Positions 20,001 through 26,753 of a stretch of 64,000 nucleotides of DNA are shown here, piece by piece. The translations under genes and the position numbers were made by a program. Within the stretch, counting starts at the first letter, position 1. Every line of letters begins with the position of its first letter. Below the pieces are notes generated by a model. It worked only from the letters and a program-made list of their open reading frames with translations. It was not told the origin of the DNA and made no database searches. The stretch comes from Moritella sp. (GTDB lineage Bacteria > Pseudomonadota > Gammaproteobacteria > Enterobacterales > Moritellaceae): positions 186,001 through 250,000 of the forward strand of contig NZ_JABSQR010000006.1 of assembly GCF_013215705.1 (NCBI RefSeq). The letters run 5' to 3'.

Positions 20001-20272
20001 TGAATATCCTTAATATCGACGTGTTAGTGTGGATACTATAACAATACTTTGATGGTTTGTTTGGTTGTGGGTCATAAATTTTTATTATTCCACTCATTGA
20101 AAAGCGAGTTGAATATTTAATTTATCCGTGAATAATTCGTTCGACTTAAACGTTCGTTTTTTTCGAACATTTCATGACCAGCTGAATAATTACAAACTAC
20201 AATTTTTTTATCCCCCTTAGCGAACTGGTTTTTTTGCAAAAAAAATCGGAAAAAGTGTCACGGGTTCCGAAC

Positions 20273-21013
20273 ATGAGATTCTTGAAAATTAAGCGGATTA
20301 AGGCTCCTAGAGCCGACGGCAGCGAAATGAAAACGGCGTCGATTATCGACACGCCGCGGCGTTTTCCCAAAAGTCACGAGCGCAAAGAAACGTGTATCAA
20401 GCGCACCAAGAGCCAGCTCATTACTGGCGCGCACGATTCGGGAAAAACCCGTTGGTTAGAGCGCCTTTATGACGACTGGGAACCGATTTGGAGCGCAAAG
20501 ATAAAAAGTGAACTGGTTTATATTTCAGCTCTGGATCCAGTCTCCGACTGGGTCGATGCTGCGCACGTTGCCAAGTGGTTTGAAAAACAAGAACGAGAAG
20601 CAGCAGAACAAACGGATCACGAAGTGCGTACCTCGCGCAAGCTGAGCCAAAAGCAGCGCATCAGCGAAACCGCGCGCTACTTACATGAAACTGGGACGTT
20701 GTTGTTCCTGGACGATGCGCACAAGCTCACCGGCCGCAAACTGCAGTTTGCTCGCCAGCTGATGATGTCGACGCGGATCTGGATCATGACCGCGAACGCT
20801 GAAAATCGGCTATCGCCGAGCTTACGCACGCTAGTAGAACGGGCAAGCCCGCAGCGAACTGAGTTAGACAGTGACGCGAGTTACGATGCTACGCGGATCA
20901 TGTTGTGGTTAATGATCGCTGGATTTACGGTATCCGGTGTATGGGAAGCCGCGCTAATACTCGGCGGTTTACAAATGCTAGGCGCCGGCCGTAACGCCGC
21001 CAAACCGGATTAG
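20273..21013 (+). CDS. P-loop ATPase with C-terminal membrane hairpin, unknown function
   Basis: About 246 residues. A very basic N-terminal 45 residues precede Walker A GAHDSGKT (52-59) and Walker B LLFLDD (143-148) with a following AHK. A sensor-1-like IMTAN lies at 171-175 and SLRTLVER at 183-190 may hold an arginine finger. Residues about 208-236 are hydrophobic and could form one long or two short membrane spans. The layout recalls TniB/ExeA-like or packaging/secretion ATPases, but I do not recognise the family. The start is uncertain: ATG 20273, ATG 20327 or TTG 20234; none has a strong ribosome site. It heads a tightly packed same-strand module with higher GC than the flanks. Confidence 0.65.
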   Translation: MRFLKIKRIKAPRADGSEMKTASIIDTPRRFPKSHERKETCIKRTKSQLITGAHDSGKTRWLERLYDDWEPIWSAKIKSELVYISALDPVSDWVDAAHVAKWFEKQEREAAEQTDHEVRTSRKLSQKQRISETARYLHETGTLLFLDDAHKLTGRKLQFARQLMMSTRIWIMTANAENRLSPSLRTLVERASPQRTELDSDASYDATRIMLWLMIAGFTVSGVWEAALILGGLQMLGAGRNAAKPD

Positions 21014-21016
21014 AAA

Positions 21017-21226
21017 ATGAAACCAAAAATAAAAAACGCACTACGTATCACCGCAGCCAGCACATTACTGACTTTATTAACCTTCGCAGTAATACCAACT
21101 CCAGCAGGACCAAGTTATTTAACCGGCTACATCGAATTATTTGAAACATACAGGGAAACGAATGCAGAAATGGAATTTATGCGCACTAGTTATTGCGACG
21201 CAGCTAGTGAGCATTTCGCTTGCTAG
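21017..21226 (+). CDS. Small single-span membrane protein, unknown
   Basis: 69 residues starting 3 bases after the ATPase stop. A positively charged N-terminus (KPKIKNALR) precedes one hydrophobic segment at about 10-28, then a short polar tail. The last third overlaps the next gene in another frame (65 bases), so the true 3' end of its function is uncertain. No homologue recognised. Confidence 0.45.
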   Translation: MKPKIKNALRITAASTLLTLLTFAVIPTPAGPSYLTGYIELFETYRETNAEMEFMRTSYCDAASEHFAC

Positions 21227-21410
21227 CGCAATTGAACTACCTTGGCAACAAGCAGAAGAAAAACCAACCGTGCTACCGTTTGAAGTACCGCGATTGCACG
21301 GGCACAGTGAATCATTCAAAAGCCCTGTGGATCCATTAAGCCGCGCCCCCCTTATCGATACCGACAGCATCTATTACGCTGAACTGTTACCCGGAGCAAT
21401 CCGCCTTTAA
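21162..21410 (+). CDS. Exported protein, probably the N-terminal part of a frameshifted gene
   Basis: The ATG at 21162 has CAGGGA upstream, better than a TTG at 21141. Residues 1-23 form a clear signal peptide ending LASA, then a proline-rich mature part. The frame stops at 21410 right after LLPGAIRL. In the +1 frame the same DNA reads PEQSAFK and runs without a stop into the next frame, giving a smoother continuation (LLP then EQSAFKVSINLVAGY). This suggests a single exported protein split by a +1 shift at TTACCCGG, or a sequencing or real frameshift. The alternative is two separate genes. Confidence 0.5.
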   Translation: MQKWNLCALVIATQLVSISLASAIELPWQQAEEKPTVLPFEVPRLHGHSESFKSPVDPLSRAPLIDTDSIYYAELLPGAIRL

Positions 21411-21411
21411 A

Positions 21412-21891
21412 GTGTCGATTAACCTGGTAGCCGGTTACAAAGCCAATACCGATCAGTTTGATGATGACGACTGGCCAGACATAACCGAGCACTATATTGG
21501 CATTGTGGCCAAAATGCCGATCTACGACACCACGGATCGAAGCCGATCCCGAGATCGAGAATACAACCGGCGCGTAAAAACAGCCTCGCACGTTGCCGGC
21601 TTCGCCCAGGCACTGGCCAACCGCAATTATGCCTATCGTGAAATTGGCATTTACATCGCCATGGAAGCTCGCGCGCAAGCGCGGGTTGCCCAAGGCATTG
21701 TCGGTGTAGATGAGCAGATAAAATATTTAGAAAAGACAGCTGGCGCACAGCGCAACATTATCAAAACAACGGCAGAGGCAACCGAACACCGGCTCGCGCT
21801 TGTCGCCATGTGCGACAGCGAAAAATCAGGCAATCTGAATAGTTACCTGGTTAACGTAGCCAACCTACCCAGCACAGTACAAACGCAATGA
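21412..21891 (+). CDS. Helical protein, probably the C-terminal part of the preceding exported protein
   Basis: 159 residues from a GTG just after the previous stop; no ribosome site at good spacing is seen, which fits continuation from the upstream frame. The N-terminal part looks like beta strands (INLVAGYK, YIGIVAKMPIYD) followed by an arginine-rich turn and long helices with coiled-coil character (about 75-135). This order is reminiscent of outer-membrane or periplasmic helical factors, but no family is recognised. The stop overlaps the next start by 4 bases. Confidence 0.5.
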   Translation: MSINLVAGYKANTDQFDDDDWPDITEHYIGIVAKMPIYDTTDRSRSRDREYNRRVKTASHVAGFAQALANRNYAYREIGIYIAMEARAQARVAQGIVGVDEQIKYLEKTAGAQRNIIKTTAEATEHRLALVAMCDSEKSGNLNSYLVNVANLPSTVQTQ

Positions 21892-22403
21892 AGTGGATCA
21901 ACCACATACTGATCGCGGGTTCCATTGCGGCGGTCATATCCCCCTCACTCGTTGCACCGGCGATAGCCGGTGCAACAGCTCCGGATTGGATGGAAAGTCT
22001 GCTTAAAGCGGTTGGTAGGCCCGTTAAACACCGAACCACCACGCACGTATTCACGCATTGGCTAATCGCGGGGATCGCAACGTCATTCCTGTGGGATTTT
22101 CACGGCATTTTCGCCGCATTCTGCTGGGGCGGTTTTTCTCATATCCTAACGGATGCAATGACAGTAAGCGGCGTACCGTTCTCGCCCTACTCAGATCGAA
22201 AATTCCATTTATTCGGCGGACGATTCAGAACCGGTGACCCGATTGAATATGCGATTTCTGCAGTAATCGTTATGATCTCACTCACGCTCAATGCGATGAT
22301 CGGGGATAGCTTCGCGCCGTACTTTTACGATTGGTCCGGGCTGTATGCCGAGGGCATGATTGACGCGAGTGAATGGAAAGCAAATCGATTTAGGTTGATG
22401 TAA
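21888..22403 (+). CDS. YdjM-type inner-membrane metal-dependent hydrolase
   Basis: 171 residues with membrane segments at about 5-28, 55-85 and 120-145. HRTTTH (48-53) and GGFSHILTDAMT (81-92) match the His/Asp pattern of the YdjM/DUF457 (PF04307) family of predicted inner-membrane metal-dependent hydrolases; LexA control of E. coli ydjM is known. Such genes are common cargo of plasmids and integrated elements. It overlaps the upstream gene by 4 bases, so all five genes form one transcription unit. Confidence 0.7.
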   Translation: MKWINHILIAGSIAAVISPSLVAPAIAGATAPDWMESLLKAVGRPVKHRTTTHVFTHWLIAGIATSFLWDFHGIFAAFCWGGFSHILTDAMTVSGVPFSPYSDRKFHLFGGRFRTGDPIEYAISAVIVMISLTLNAMIGDSFAPYFYDWSGLYAEGMIDASEWKANRFRLM

Positions 22404-22568
22404 CGAACCAAACATAGATTAATACAGTGATTTACGGCCATCTTACCTGAAACTAAAGATCACCAAATCAGTGCAAAATTAAACTTTGAATTTAAGTGGT
22501 AACCATCAAGGTTTAAGCGGGGTTTTAAACTTTACGAGTGGTATTTTAATCCAACAACCTTTTGACGC

Positions 22569-22662
22569 TGCGCGTTATCACCTTTATGTTCAATTGATGA
22601 TTTTATCCCAAGATCTAAAAAGCCTCCTATTAGGAGGCCAAATTCACTAGTCCACTACACTT
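22569..22662. repeat. Direct repeat copy A, with terminator
   Basis: Shares TGCGCGTTATCACC, TTTATGTTCAAT, TCCCAAGATCTAAAAAGCCT and CCACTACACTT with copy B at 24319-24423; copy B has about 11 extra bases in the middle. Each copy lies just beyond the 3' end of a minus-strand reading frame. Confidence 0.85.
22616..22641 (-). terminator. Terminator of the Sel1-repeat gene
   Basis: GCCTCC (22622-22627) pairs with GGAGGC (22633-22638). On the minus strand it is followed by TTTTTAGAT. Confidence 0.75.
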
Positions 22663-22665
22663 AAA

Positions 22666-23589
22666 CTAGAATATGTAACTCTCCAGTATTTTTCTGGCCT
22701 GTACATGTCCGTTTTGGCTGGCTTCCTCATACCAAAACCTGGCTTCACGATACAGACCTTCCTGATGATATACATTGGCTAAATTACACTGGGCAGTGGC
22801 GTTGCCTTTATCGGCAGCTTTACTAAGCCACTGTATAGCTAGCTGGTTGTCTTTAACAACTCCTTCACCATTGTAATGCATCATCCCTATATAGAATTGG
22901 GAATCTGCATCATTAAGCTCTGCTGCTTTTTTGAAATATAAGCTGGCCTTATTATAGTCTCTTATATTTTCGTCTTCGAATTTATACAGCCAGGCAAGGT
23001 TTGATGTTCCTTCTATAGAACCACTCTCATCAGCTTTTTTATACCAGTATTCTGCATTGGTTATGTTTTTTTCAACACCTTTACCTTGCTGATACATAGC
23101 CCCAACATTATTTTTAGCTTGATGGTTATTTAATTGAGCTGCTTGATAAAATAAGTTAAAAGCTTCTTTATTATCTTTTTCAAATCCTTGCCCCCTTAAA
23201 TACATTGTACCAAGACTGTTCATGGCTGCAGAATTTTTCATTTTCGCTGCAATGTTGAATATATTTCCAGCCATAACATACATTCTTTTGCCAAGGAAAT
23301 GTTCACCAATCTGATTAATACGCAGGCTGTTAACTTTAATTTTGCAAGTTAACTTCGAAGAATAAATATATTCTTCGACTTCATCTGCTGGTATGATTTT
23401 TAGAAGGACCTCAAATGCTTTAAGCTCAACATAATTAAGAAGTGTCGGAATAGATGAAGATTTATAGTGCTTCCAGTTATTAAATCCAGCTTTTGTGGCT
23501 GCAAGATCTAAAGCTTCTGAATGTGGAATACTTCGTTCTTTCTTTAGTTTTTTTGCTAGATTTTTAAGGGATAGTTCAGTGATTCTCAT
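22666..23589 (-). CDS. Sel1-repeat protein with N-terminal GFxxWxxY helical domain
   Basis: 307 residues. Residues 1-45 (LKNLAKKLKKERSIPHSEAL, ending GFNNWKHY) form a helical motif seen at the start of many proteins on mobile elements. From about 115, five Sel1-like TPR repeats follow; typical units carry SLGTMYLRGQGFEKDNKEAF and YIGMMHYNGEGVVKDNQLA. Sel1 proteins act as scaffolds in signalling or as effectors, so a partner-binding role is likely; no signal peptide is present. Markedly AT-rich compared with the module to its left. Confidence 0.8.
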   Translation of the reverse strand: MRITELSLKNLAKKLKKERSIPHSEALDLAATKAGFNNWKHYKSSSIPTLLNYVELKAFEVLLKIIPADEVEEYIYSSKLTCKIKVNSLRINQIGEHFLGKRMYVMAGNIFNIAAKMKNSAAMNSLGTMYLRGQGFEKDNKEAFNLFYQAAQLNNHQAKNNVGAMYQQGKGVEKNITNAEYWYKKADESGSIEGTSNLAWLYKFEDENIRDYNKASLYFKKAAELNDADSQFYIGMMHYNGEGVVKDNQLAIQWLSKAADKGNATAQCNLANVYHQEGLYREARFWYEEASQNGHVQARKILESYIF

Positions 23590-24130
23590 GTTTTTATCTC
23601 AATCAATGTCTTACATCAGATATCGCCCGCAAATAAATGTTATAAAACTTTTGAGTAAACAATGAGTTTATTTGGTATTGAATTGTTCCTAGAGGGACTT
23701 TGCTGCTGCGAGCTGAGTGCTAATCCAAGTAGCATCTGTAAATTACTTTATTTGAAAATATAGATAAAATCTATATAAAAAAACCGATTCAATTTAAGTG
23801 GTTATTTTTATATCTATTTGGGTGCTGAATACTCATAAGTCTTTGTTTGAGTAGATCGTGATTACAGGAGTCAACTAATTGGGGGAACGGTTTTGTATTT
23901 AAACCAGCTTCTTCCTTCTGATTCATTTGTAGTTAAACCACGGTTTGGCCTTTATCTTTTAAGTACTTAGTTTTTTCTCTGGGATATTTACAGGTCAAGC
24001 GCCATTACTGGGATTCAGCTGAAAGGCTGTTGAGTTTGTCGTATTGCTTACTCCAGTTTAAGGGGGTATAAGTAAATAAAATGTCTATTTTGATACGTCA
24101 TTTTTAGTTTTAAACCCCGAACATCACTAT

Positions 24131-24165
24131 TGCGTATAACGCATGTTATGTAAGATCGAGAACAA
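24131..24165. repeat. Boundary-like palindromic repeat, copy 1
   Basis: TGCGTATAACGCATGTTATG followed by TAAGATCGAGAA. A near-identical copy (TGCGCATAACGCACGTTATG, then TGAAATCAGAAG) lies at 25424-25455. The two bracket a 1.3-kb segment that includes a lipoprotein gene. Confidence 0.7.
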
Positions 24166-24194
24166 GATGATGGTTCGCTACGTGAATTCTAGCG

Positions 24195-24235
24195 AACTAA
24201 CTCCCACCAAGAATAATTCTAGGCGCGTAGCTGTC
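24195..24235. repeat. Degenerate start of the GC-rich repeat unit
   Basis: AACTAACTCCCACCAAGAAT followed by AATTCTAGGCGCG resembles the start of the tandem unit at 25455-25490 (ACTAAAACCCACCAACAATA then ATTAAGCCTAGCGCG). As at the full units, it lies about 30-45 bases after a boundary-like palindrome. Confidence 0.55.
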
Positions 24236-24318
24236 GGACATCAAACATCCCAATGAGATTTCCTGTTGTGACAACAGATAAGTATTACCTAGTAATATTT
24301 AAAACCCGATCATCGTTA

Positions 24319-24423
24319 TGCGCGTTATCACCTTTATGTTCAATAAGCCGTATATAGACGATTTAATCCCAAGATCTAAAAAGCCTCCAATTAGGAGGCC
24401 AAATTCAATGAACCACTACACTT
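24319..24423. repeat. Direct repeat copy B, with terminator
   Basis: Second copy of the repeat at 22569-22662. The embedded hairpin AAGCCTCC/GGAGGC lies at 24381-24399 and points the same way as copy A. It follows a possible small minus-strand gene. Confidence 0.85.
24376..24400 (-). terminator. Hairpin inside repeat copy B
   Basis: GCCTCC (24383-24388) pairs with GGAGGC (24394-24399), with T residues following on the minus strand. Confidence 0.7.
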
Positions 24424-24429
24424 TATTAA

Positions 24430-24558
24430 TTAGCTCATTTTACAAATAACTACAAGTGCCGTTTGCACAACAATAAGTACAGATACCTTCAGAATAAACG
24501 CCATATGTATAGGCTCAAGAGTGCGAACTGCAATTACTATTTCAGGAATAAACCCCAT
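24430..24558 (-). CDS. Possible small membrane protein (42 residues)
   Basis: The ATG at 24558 has TTGGA about 7 bases upstream. The 42-residue product is strongly hydrophobic in its C-terminal half (FILKVSVLIVVQTALVVIC), one likely membrane span. It ends just before repeat copy B and its terminator, the same arrangement as the Sel1 gene and copy A, which supports it being a real transcription unit. No homologue recognised. Confidence 0.35.
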   Translation of the reverse strand: MGFIPEIVIAVRTLEPIHMAFILKVSVLIVVQTALVVICKMS

Positions 24559-24851
24559 AAAGATTCCAATAAATTATCATTTACAGTATGTAAATGGTCT
24601 ACTCATTCTATTTTGAGCGATAAAAAGAAAGTGAAATCATAGTAAGTATTTTTCATTGGTGATTCAGCAACATTAAAATATAACACTACGAATGGTTAAA
24701 TTAACGACTAAGTGGTCTTATGGGGTAACTAAGAGGTTTTACAGTGTATTTTAAAATACTCTTAAGTGTTCTACGCAATGTTACACTAACCATAGAACGG
24801 TGGTAAGCTATTGATTAAATATCATAATTATCACGTTTATAGGCGTATCAC
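24559..24851. other. AT-rich intergenic region before the lipoprotein gene
   Basis: No gene is seen. It must contain the promoter of the rightward lipoprotein gene and of the possible small minus-strand gene. No confident hexamers. Confidence 0.5.
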
Positions 24852-25379
24852 ATGAAACAAATCAGATTTATTTTTATTCTATTAGCTAGCGGACTTCTTT
24901 TTGGGTGTGCTTCCCCAGCCAATGTAGACGAAATGGCTGCAAAAGAAACAACAACCATGGTGTTCGATGAAAGCTTTAAGAAAAGCATAAAACTTGAAAA
25001 AGTAGGGAACATTGGCGTTCAGTACGGTCTGATAAAAACTGAAGATTTTGAACTGGCATTATTTAAGTCTCTAAAAAACTTAGATTTAATCGCTATAAAC
25101 AAAGCGCCTGACTATGAGTTATCTGCTCAATTTATGGATGCAGAACAACCTATTTTCGGGGCTGATTTTGAAGTTAACTCAAAGATAAAATATGTCTTGA
25201 TAGAAAACAAAACGCAAAAAGTACTTATTAAGAAGGTGATATCAGCACCTTACACCGCAACAATGTCAGACGCACTAATAGCTGCAACCAGACTACGCTT
25301 AGCAAATGAAGGTAGTGTCAGAATGAATATAATGTCATTCCTAGAGACGTTATCAGCATTAGATACAAAAGCCGAGTAA
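24852..25379 (+). CDS. Putative lipoprotein, unknown function
   Basis: 175 residues with a lipoprotein signal: a basic N-terminus, hydrophobic 5-17 and lipobox LLFGC with Cys19. The mature part lacks recognised domains; the alternating polar and hydrophobic pattern (YELSAQFMDAEQPIF, KIKYVLIENKTQKVLIKKVI) suggests beta strands. It lies in the segment bracketed by the two boundary-like palindromes and has no co-directional neighbour. Confidence 0.72.
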   Translation: MKQIRFIFILLASGLLFGCASPANVDEMAAKETTTMVFDESFKKSIKLEKVGNIGVQYGLIKTEDFELALFKSLKNLDLIAINKAPDYELSAQFMDAEQPIFGADFEVNSKIKYVLIENKTQKVLIKKVISAPYTATMSDALIAATRLRLANEGSVRMNIMSFLETLSALDTKAE

Positions 25380-25392
25380 GACAACTTAAGAT

Positions 25393-25418
25393 GCAACAAT
25401 CAATTTATTGATTGTTGC
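25393..25418. repeat. Perfect 26-base palindrome
   Basis: GCAACAATCAAT (25393-25404) is exactly complementary to ATTGATTGTTGC (25407-25418), with only TT between. It follows the lipoprotein gene but has no T-run after it, so it is more cruciform-like than a standard terminator. Confidence 0.7.
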
Positions 25419-25423
25419 GGCAC

Positions 25424-25455
25424 TGCGCATAACGCACGTTATGTGAAATCAGAAG
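25424..25455. repeat. Boundary-like palindromic repeat, copy 2
   Basis: TGCGCATAACGCACGTTATG followed by TGAAATCAGAAG, matching the copy at 24131-24165. The inner ATAACG/CGTTAT pair is palindromic and resembles the AAC...GTT ends of integron attC sites drawn together, but it is far too short to be a normal attC. Confidence 0.65.
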
Positions 25456-25458
25456 ACT

Positions 25459-25868
25459 AAAACCCACCAACAATAATTAAGCCTAGCGCGGAGCCAATCC
25501 AGCGGCCGGCTTCGGGCGTGGCGTGTGCCGAAGCAGCGAAATGGGCAAGCCAAATACTCTGCGTTTTTTGCAGTGTATTGGGCGCAGTCTATGAAGCAAG
25601 CTTGGGCACGGGAGGCCGCTGGTATTCCTGCGTAGCAGGGATGACCTGGCGGCAACCACACCAAAACCCATCAACAGCAATTAAGCCAAGCGCGGAATCA
25701 ACCCAGCGACCGGCTTCGGGCGTGGCGGGTGCCGAAGTTTGCGTAATGGGCAAGCCACATGCTCTGTGGGTTTTTACAGTGCATTTGGCGCAGTCTATGA
25801 AGCGAAACTTGGGCACGGGAGGCCGCTGGTATTACTGCACAGCAGGGATGATCTGGCGGCAACCGTAG
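25459..25868. repeat. GC-rich tandem duplication, two units of about 200 bases
   Basis: Unit 1 begins at 25459 and unit 2 at 25663. Shared blocks include CGGCTTCGGGCGTGGCG, GGCGCAGTCTATGAAGC, TTGGGCACGGGAGGCCGCTG and CTGGCGGCAACC. The units differ by scattered substitutions and a few indels. GC is far above the flanks. Short reading frames cross them on both strands but are interrupted differently in the two units, so they do not look protein-coding. Confidence 0.85.
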
Positions 25869-26028
25869 TCATGAAGACAACCAATAAAAATCTGTCACAT
25901 GTAACAAATATTTACGTCAAAGTAGCCAAAAGAACATAGTTAGACTAATTTTACATACGTAACCAAGGTTGCCAAATGTAAAACTCACTAATTTGAACTT
26001 TAATATTAACAAGTTAAAGCACAAAAAA
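25869..26028. other. AT-rich intergenic stretch between the repeats and iscX
   Basis: No gene or recognisable signal is seen apart from the isc terminator that follows. Confidence 0.5.
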
Positions 26029-26062
26029 AAGCCCATAGTCAGCGTTATGCTAACTATGGGCT
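26029..26062 (-). terminator. Terminator of the isc operon
   Basis: AAGCCCATAGT pairs with ACTATGGGCTT, with a run of T on the minus strand after the stem. Confidence 0.82.
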
Positions 26063-26100
26063 TATTCTGTATTAACGATTACCTATTAACAATGAAATAG

Positions 26101-26298
26101 TTAATATTCATCAATCCAAGCAAGCATCACAGCTTCAAGAACACGTTCACCACAATGATTAGGATCATCGGTAAACTCTGCTAACCCTAATATCATCCGA
26201 CGCAAGTCTGTAAACCGAACTTGCTGCGGATCTTGCTCTGGATAATTGTCAGCTAATGTAATGGCAATCTCTGTACTATCCGACCACGCTAATGCCAT
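26101..26298 (-). CDS. iscX: Fe-S cluster assembly protein IscX
   Basis: Small acidic protein (65 residues) that binds IscS and iron and tunes cluster assembly. LAWSDSTEIAITLADNYPEQ, VRFTDLRRMILGL and LEAVMLAWIDEY match E. coli IscX. The start ATG at 26298 has GGAGG 6 bases upstream; the frame stays open for 11 further codons without a ribosome site. Last gene of the isc operon, 113 bases beyond fdx. Confidence 0.93.
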   Translation of the reverse strand: MALAWSDSTEIAITLADNYPEQDPQQVRFTDLRRMILGLAEFTDDPNHCGERVLEAVMLAWIDEY

Positions 26299-26411
26299 AA
26301 AAAACCTCCCTAAAAATAGGTGCAGCAACAAATAGGCTGCACAGTTACTTTCAGTTTAGTTTGCTTACGCTATTTATGCGTAGGATAAAGATGCCTTAGC
26401 TTCACAATCAA

Positions 26412-26750
26412 TTAATGGCTTTCAGATACCATGTTGATCGTGTATTTAGGGATCTCTACAACCAAGTCTTCATCTGCGACGATCGCTTGGCAACCTAAAC
26501 GAGAGTCGGGTTCTAAACCCCATGCTTTATCTAACATGTCATCTTCAAGTTCATCACTTTCTTCTAATGAATCAAAGCCTTCACGTACAATCACATGACA
26601 AGTAGTACAGGCACATGATTTCTCACAAGCATGTTCAATGATAATTTTATTTCTTAATGCAACATCAAGAATGGTTTCACCTTTCTCAACCTCTACAGAG
26701 AGACCTTCTGGGCATAACTCTGCATGAGGTAAAAATATAACTTTTGGCAT
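26412..26750 (-). CDS. fdx: [2Fe-2S] ferredoxin of the isc system
   Basis: Adrenodoxin-type ferredoxin that supplies electrons for Fe-S cluster assembly on IscU. Cluster cysteines are in HACEKSCACTTC (near 41-51) and RLGCQAI (near 87). PKVIFLPHAELCPEG at the N-terminus is typical of isc Fdx. It starts 3 bases after hscA. Confidence 0.96.
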   Translation of the reverse strand: MPKVIFLPHAELCPEGLSVEVEKGETILDVALRNKIIIEHACEKSCACTTCHVIVREGFDSLEESDELEDDMLDKAWGLEPDSRLGCQAIVADEDLVVEIPKYTINMVSESH

Positions 26751-26753
26751 TTC

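Larger units (their letters stand above)
22404..22665. other. Intergenic region carrying repeat copy A
   Basis: No gene is seen. The right half holds the first copy of a roughly 95-105-base repeat with an embedded terminator. The remainder is AT-rich without recognisable signals. Confidence 0.6.
23590..24429. other. Non-coding stretch with repeats
   Basis: About 840 bases with no convincing gene; stops are frequent in all frames. It contains a palindromic boundary-like sequence (24131-24165), a degenerate fragment of the GC-rich repeat (24195-24235), and repeat copy B. Confidence 0.6.
20001..26100. other. Accessory island between pepB and iscX
   Basis: Gammaproteobacterial relatives keep iscX and pepB adjacent. 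Here roughly 6.1 kb is interposed. It contains a GC-richer ATPase/membrane module (20273-22403), a Sel1 protein, a lipoprotein, and several non-coding repeats. No integrase, tRNA or clear flanking direct repeat is seen, so the boundaries are inferred from the neighbours only. Confidence 0.65.

Noticed and set aside
20273-22403. Filamentous phage (Zot/pI) module
   Set aside because: Walker A lies at residue 52 rather than at the extreme N-terminus, and no small coat protein, pIII-like or replication gene is visible.
23789-23926. 45-codon minus-strand frame in the island
   Set aside because: No ribosome site, no hydrophobic or conserved pattern, surrounded by stops in a decayed region.
24131-25455. 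True integron with attC sites
   Set aside because: The repeated element is only about 20 bases at its core, the needed 50-150-base imperfect palindrome is not seen, and there is no intI. Kept only as a hypothesis.
25449-25939. Several overlapping 60-116-codon frames on both strands across the GC-rich tandem repeats
   Set aside because: High GC reduces stops by chance; the frames differ between the two repeat units, and compositions (Trp/Cys/Arg-rich) are unlike real proteins.
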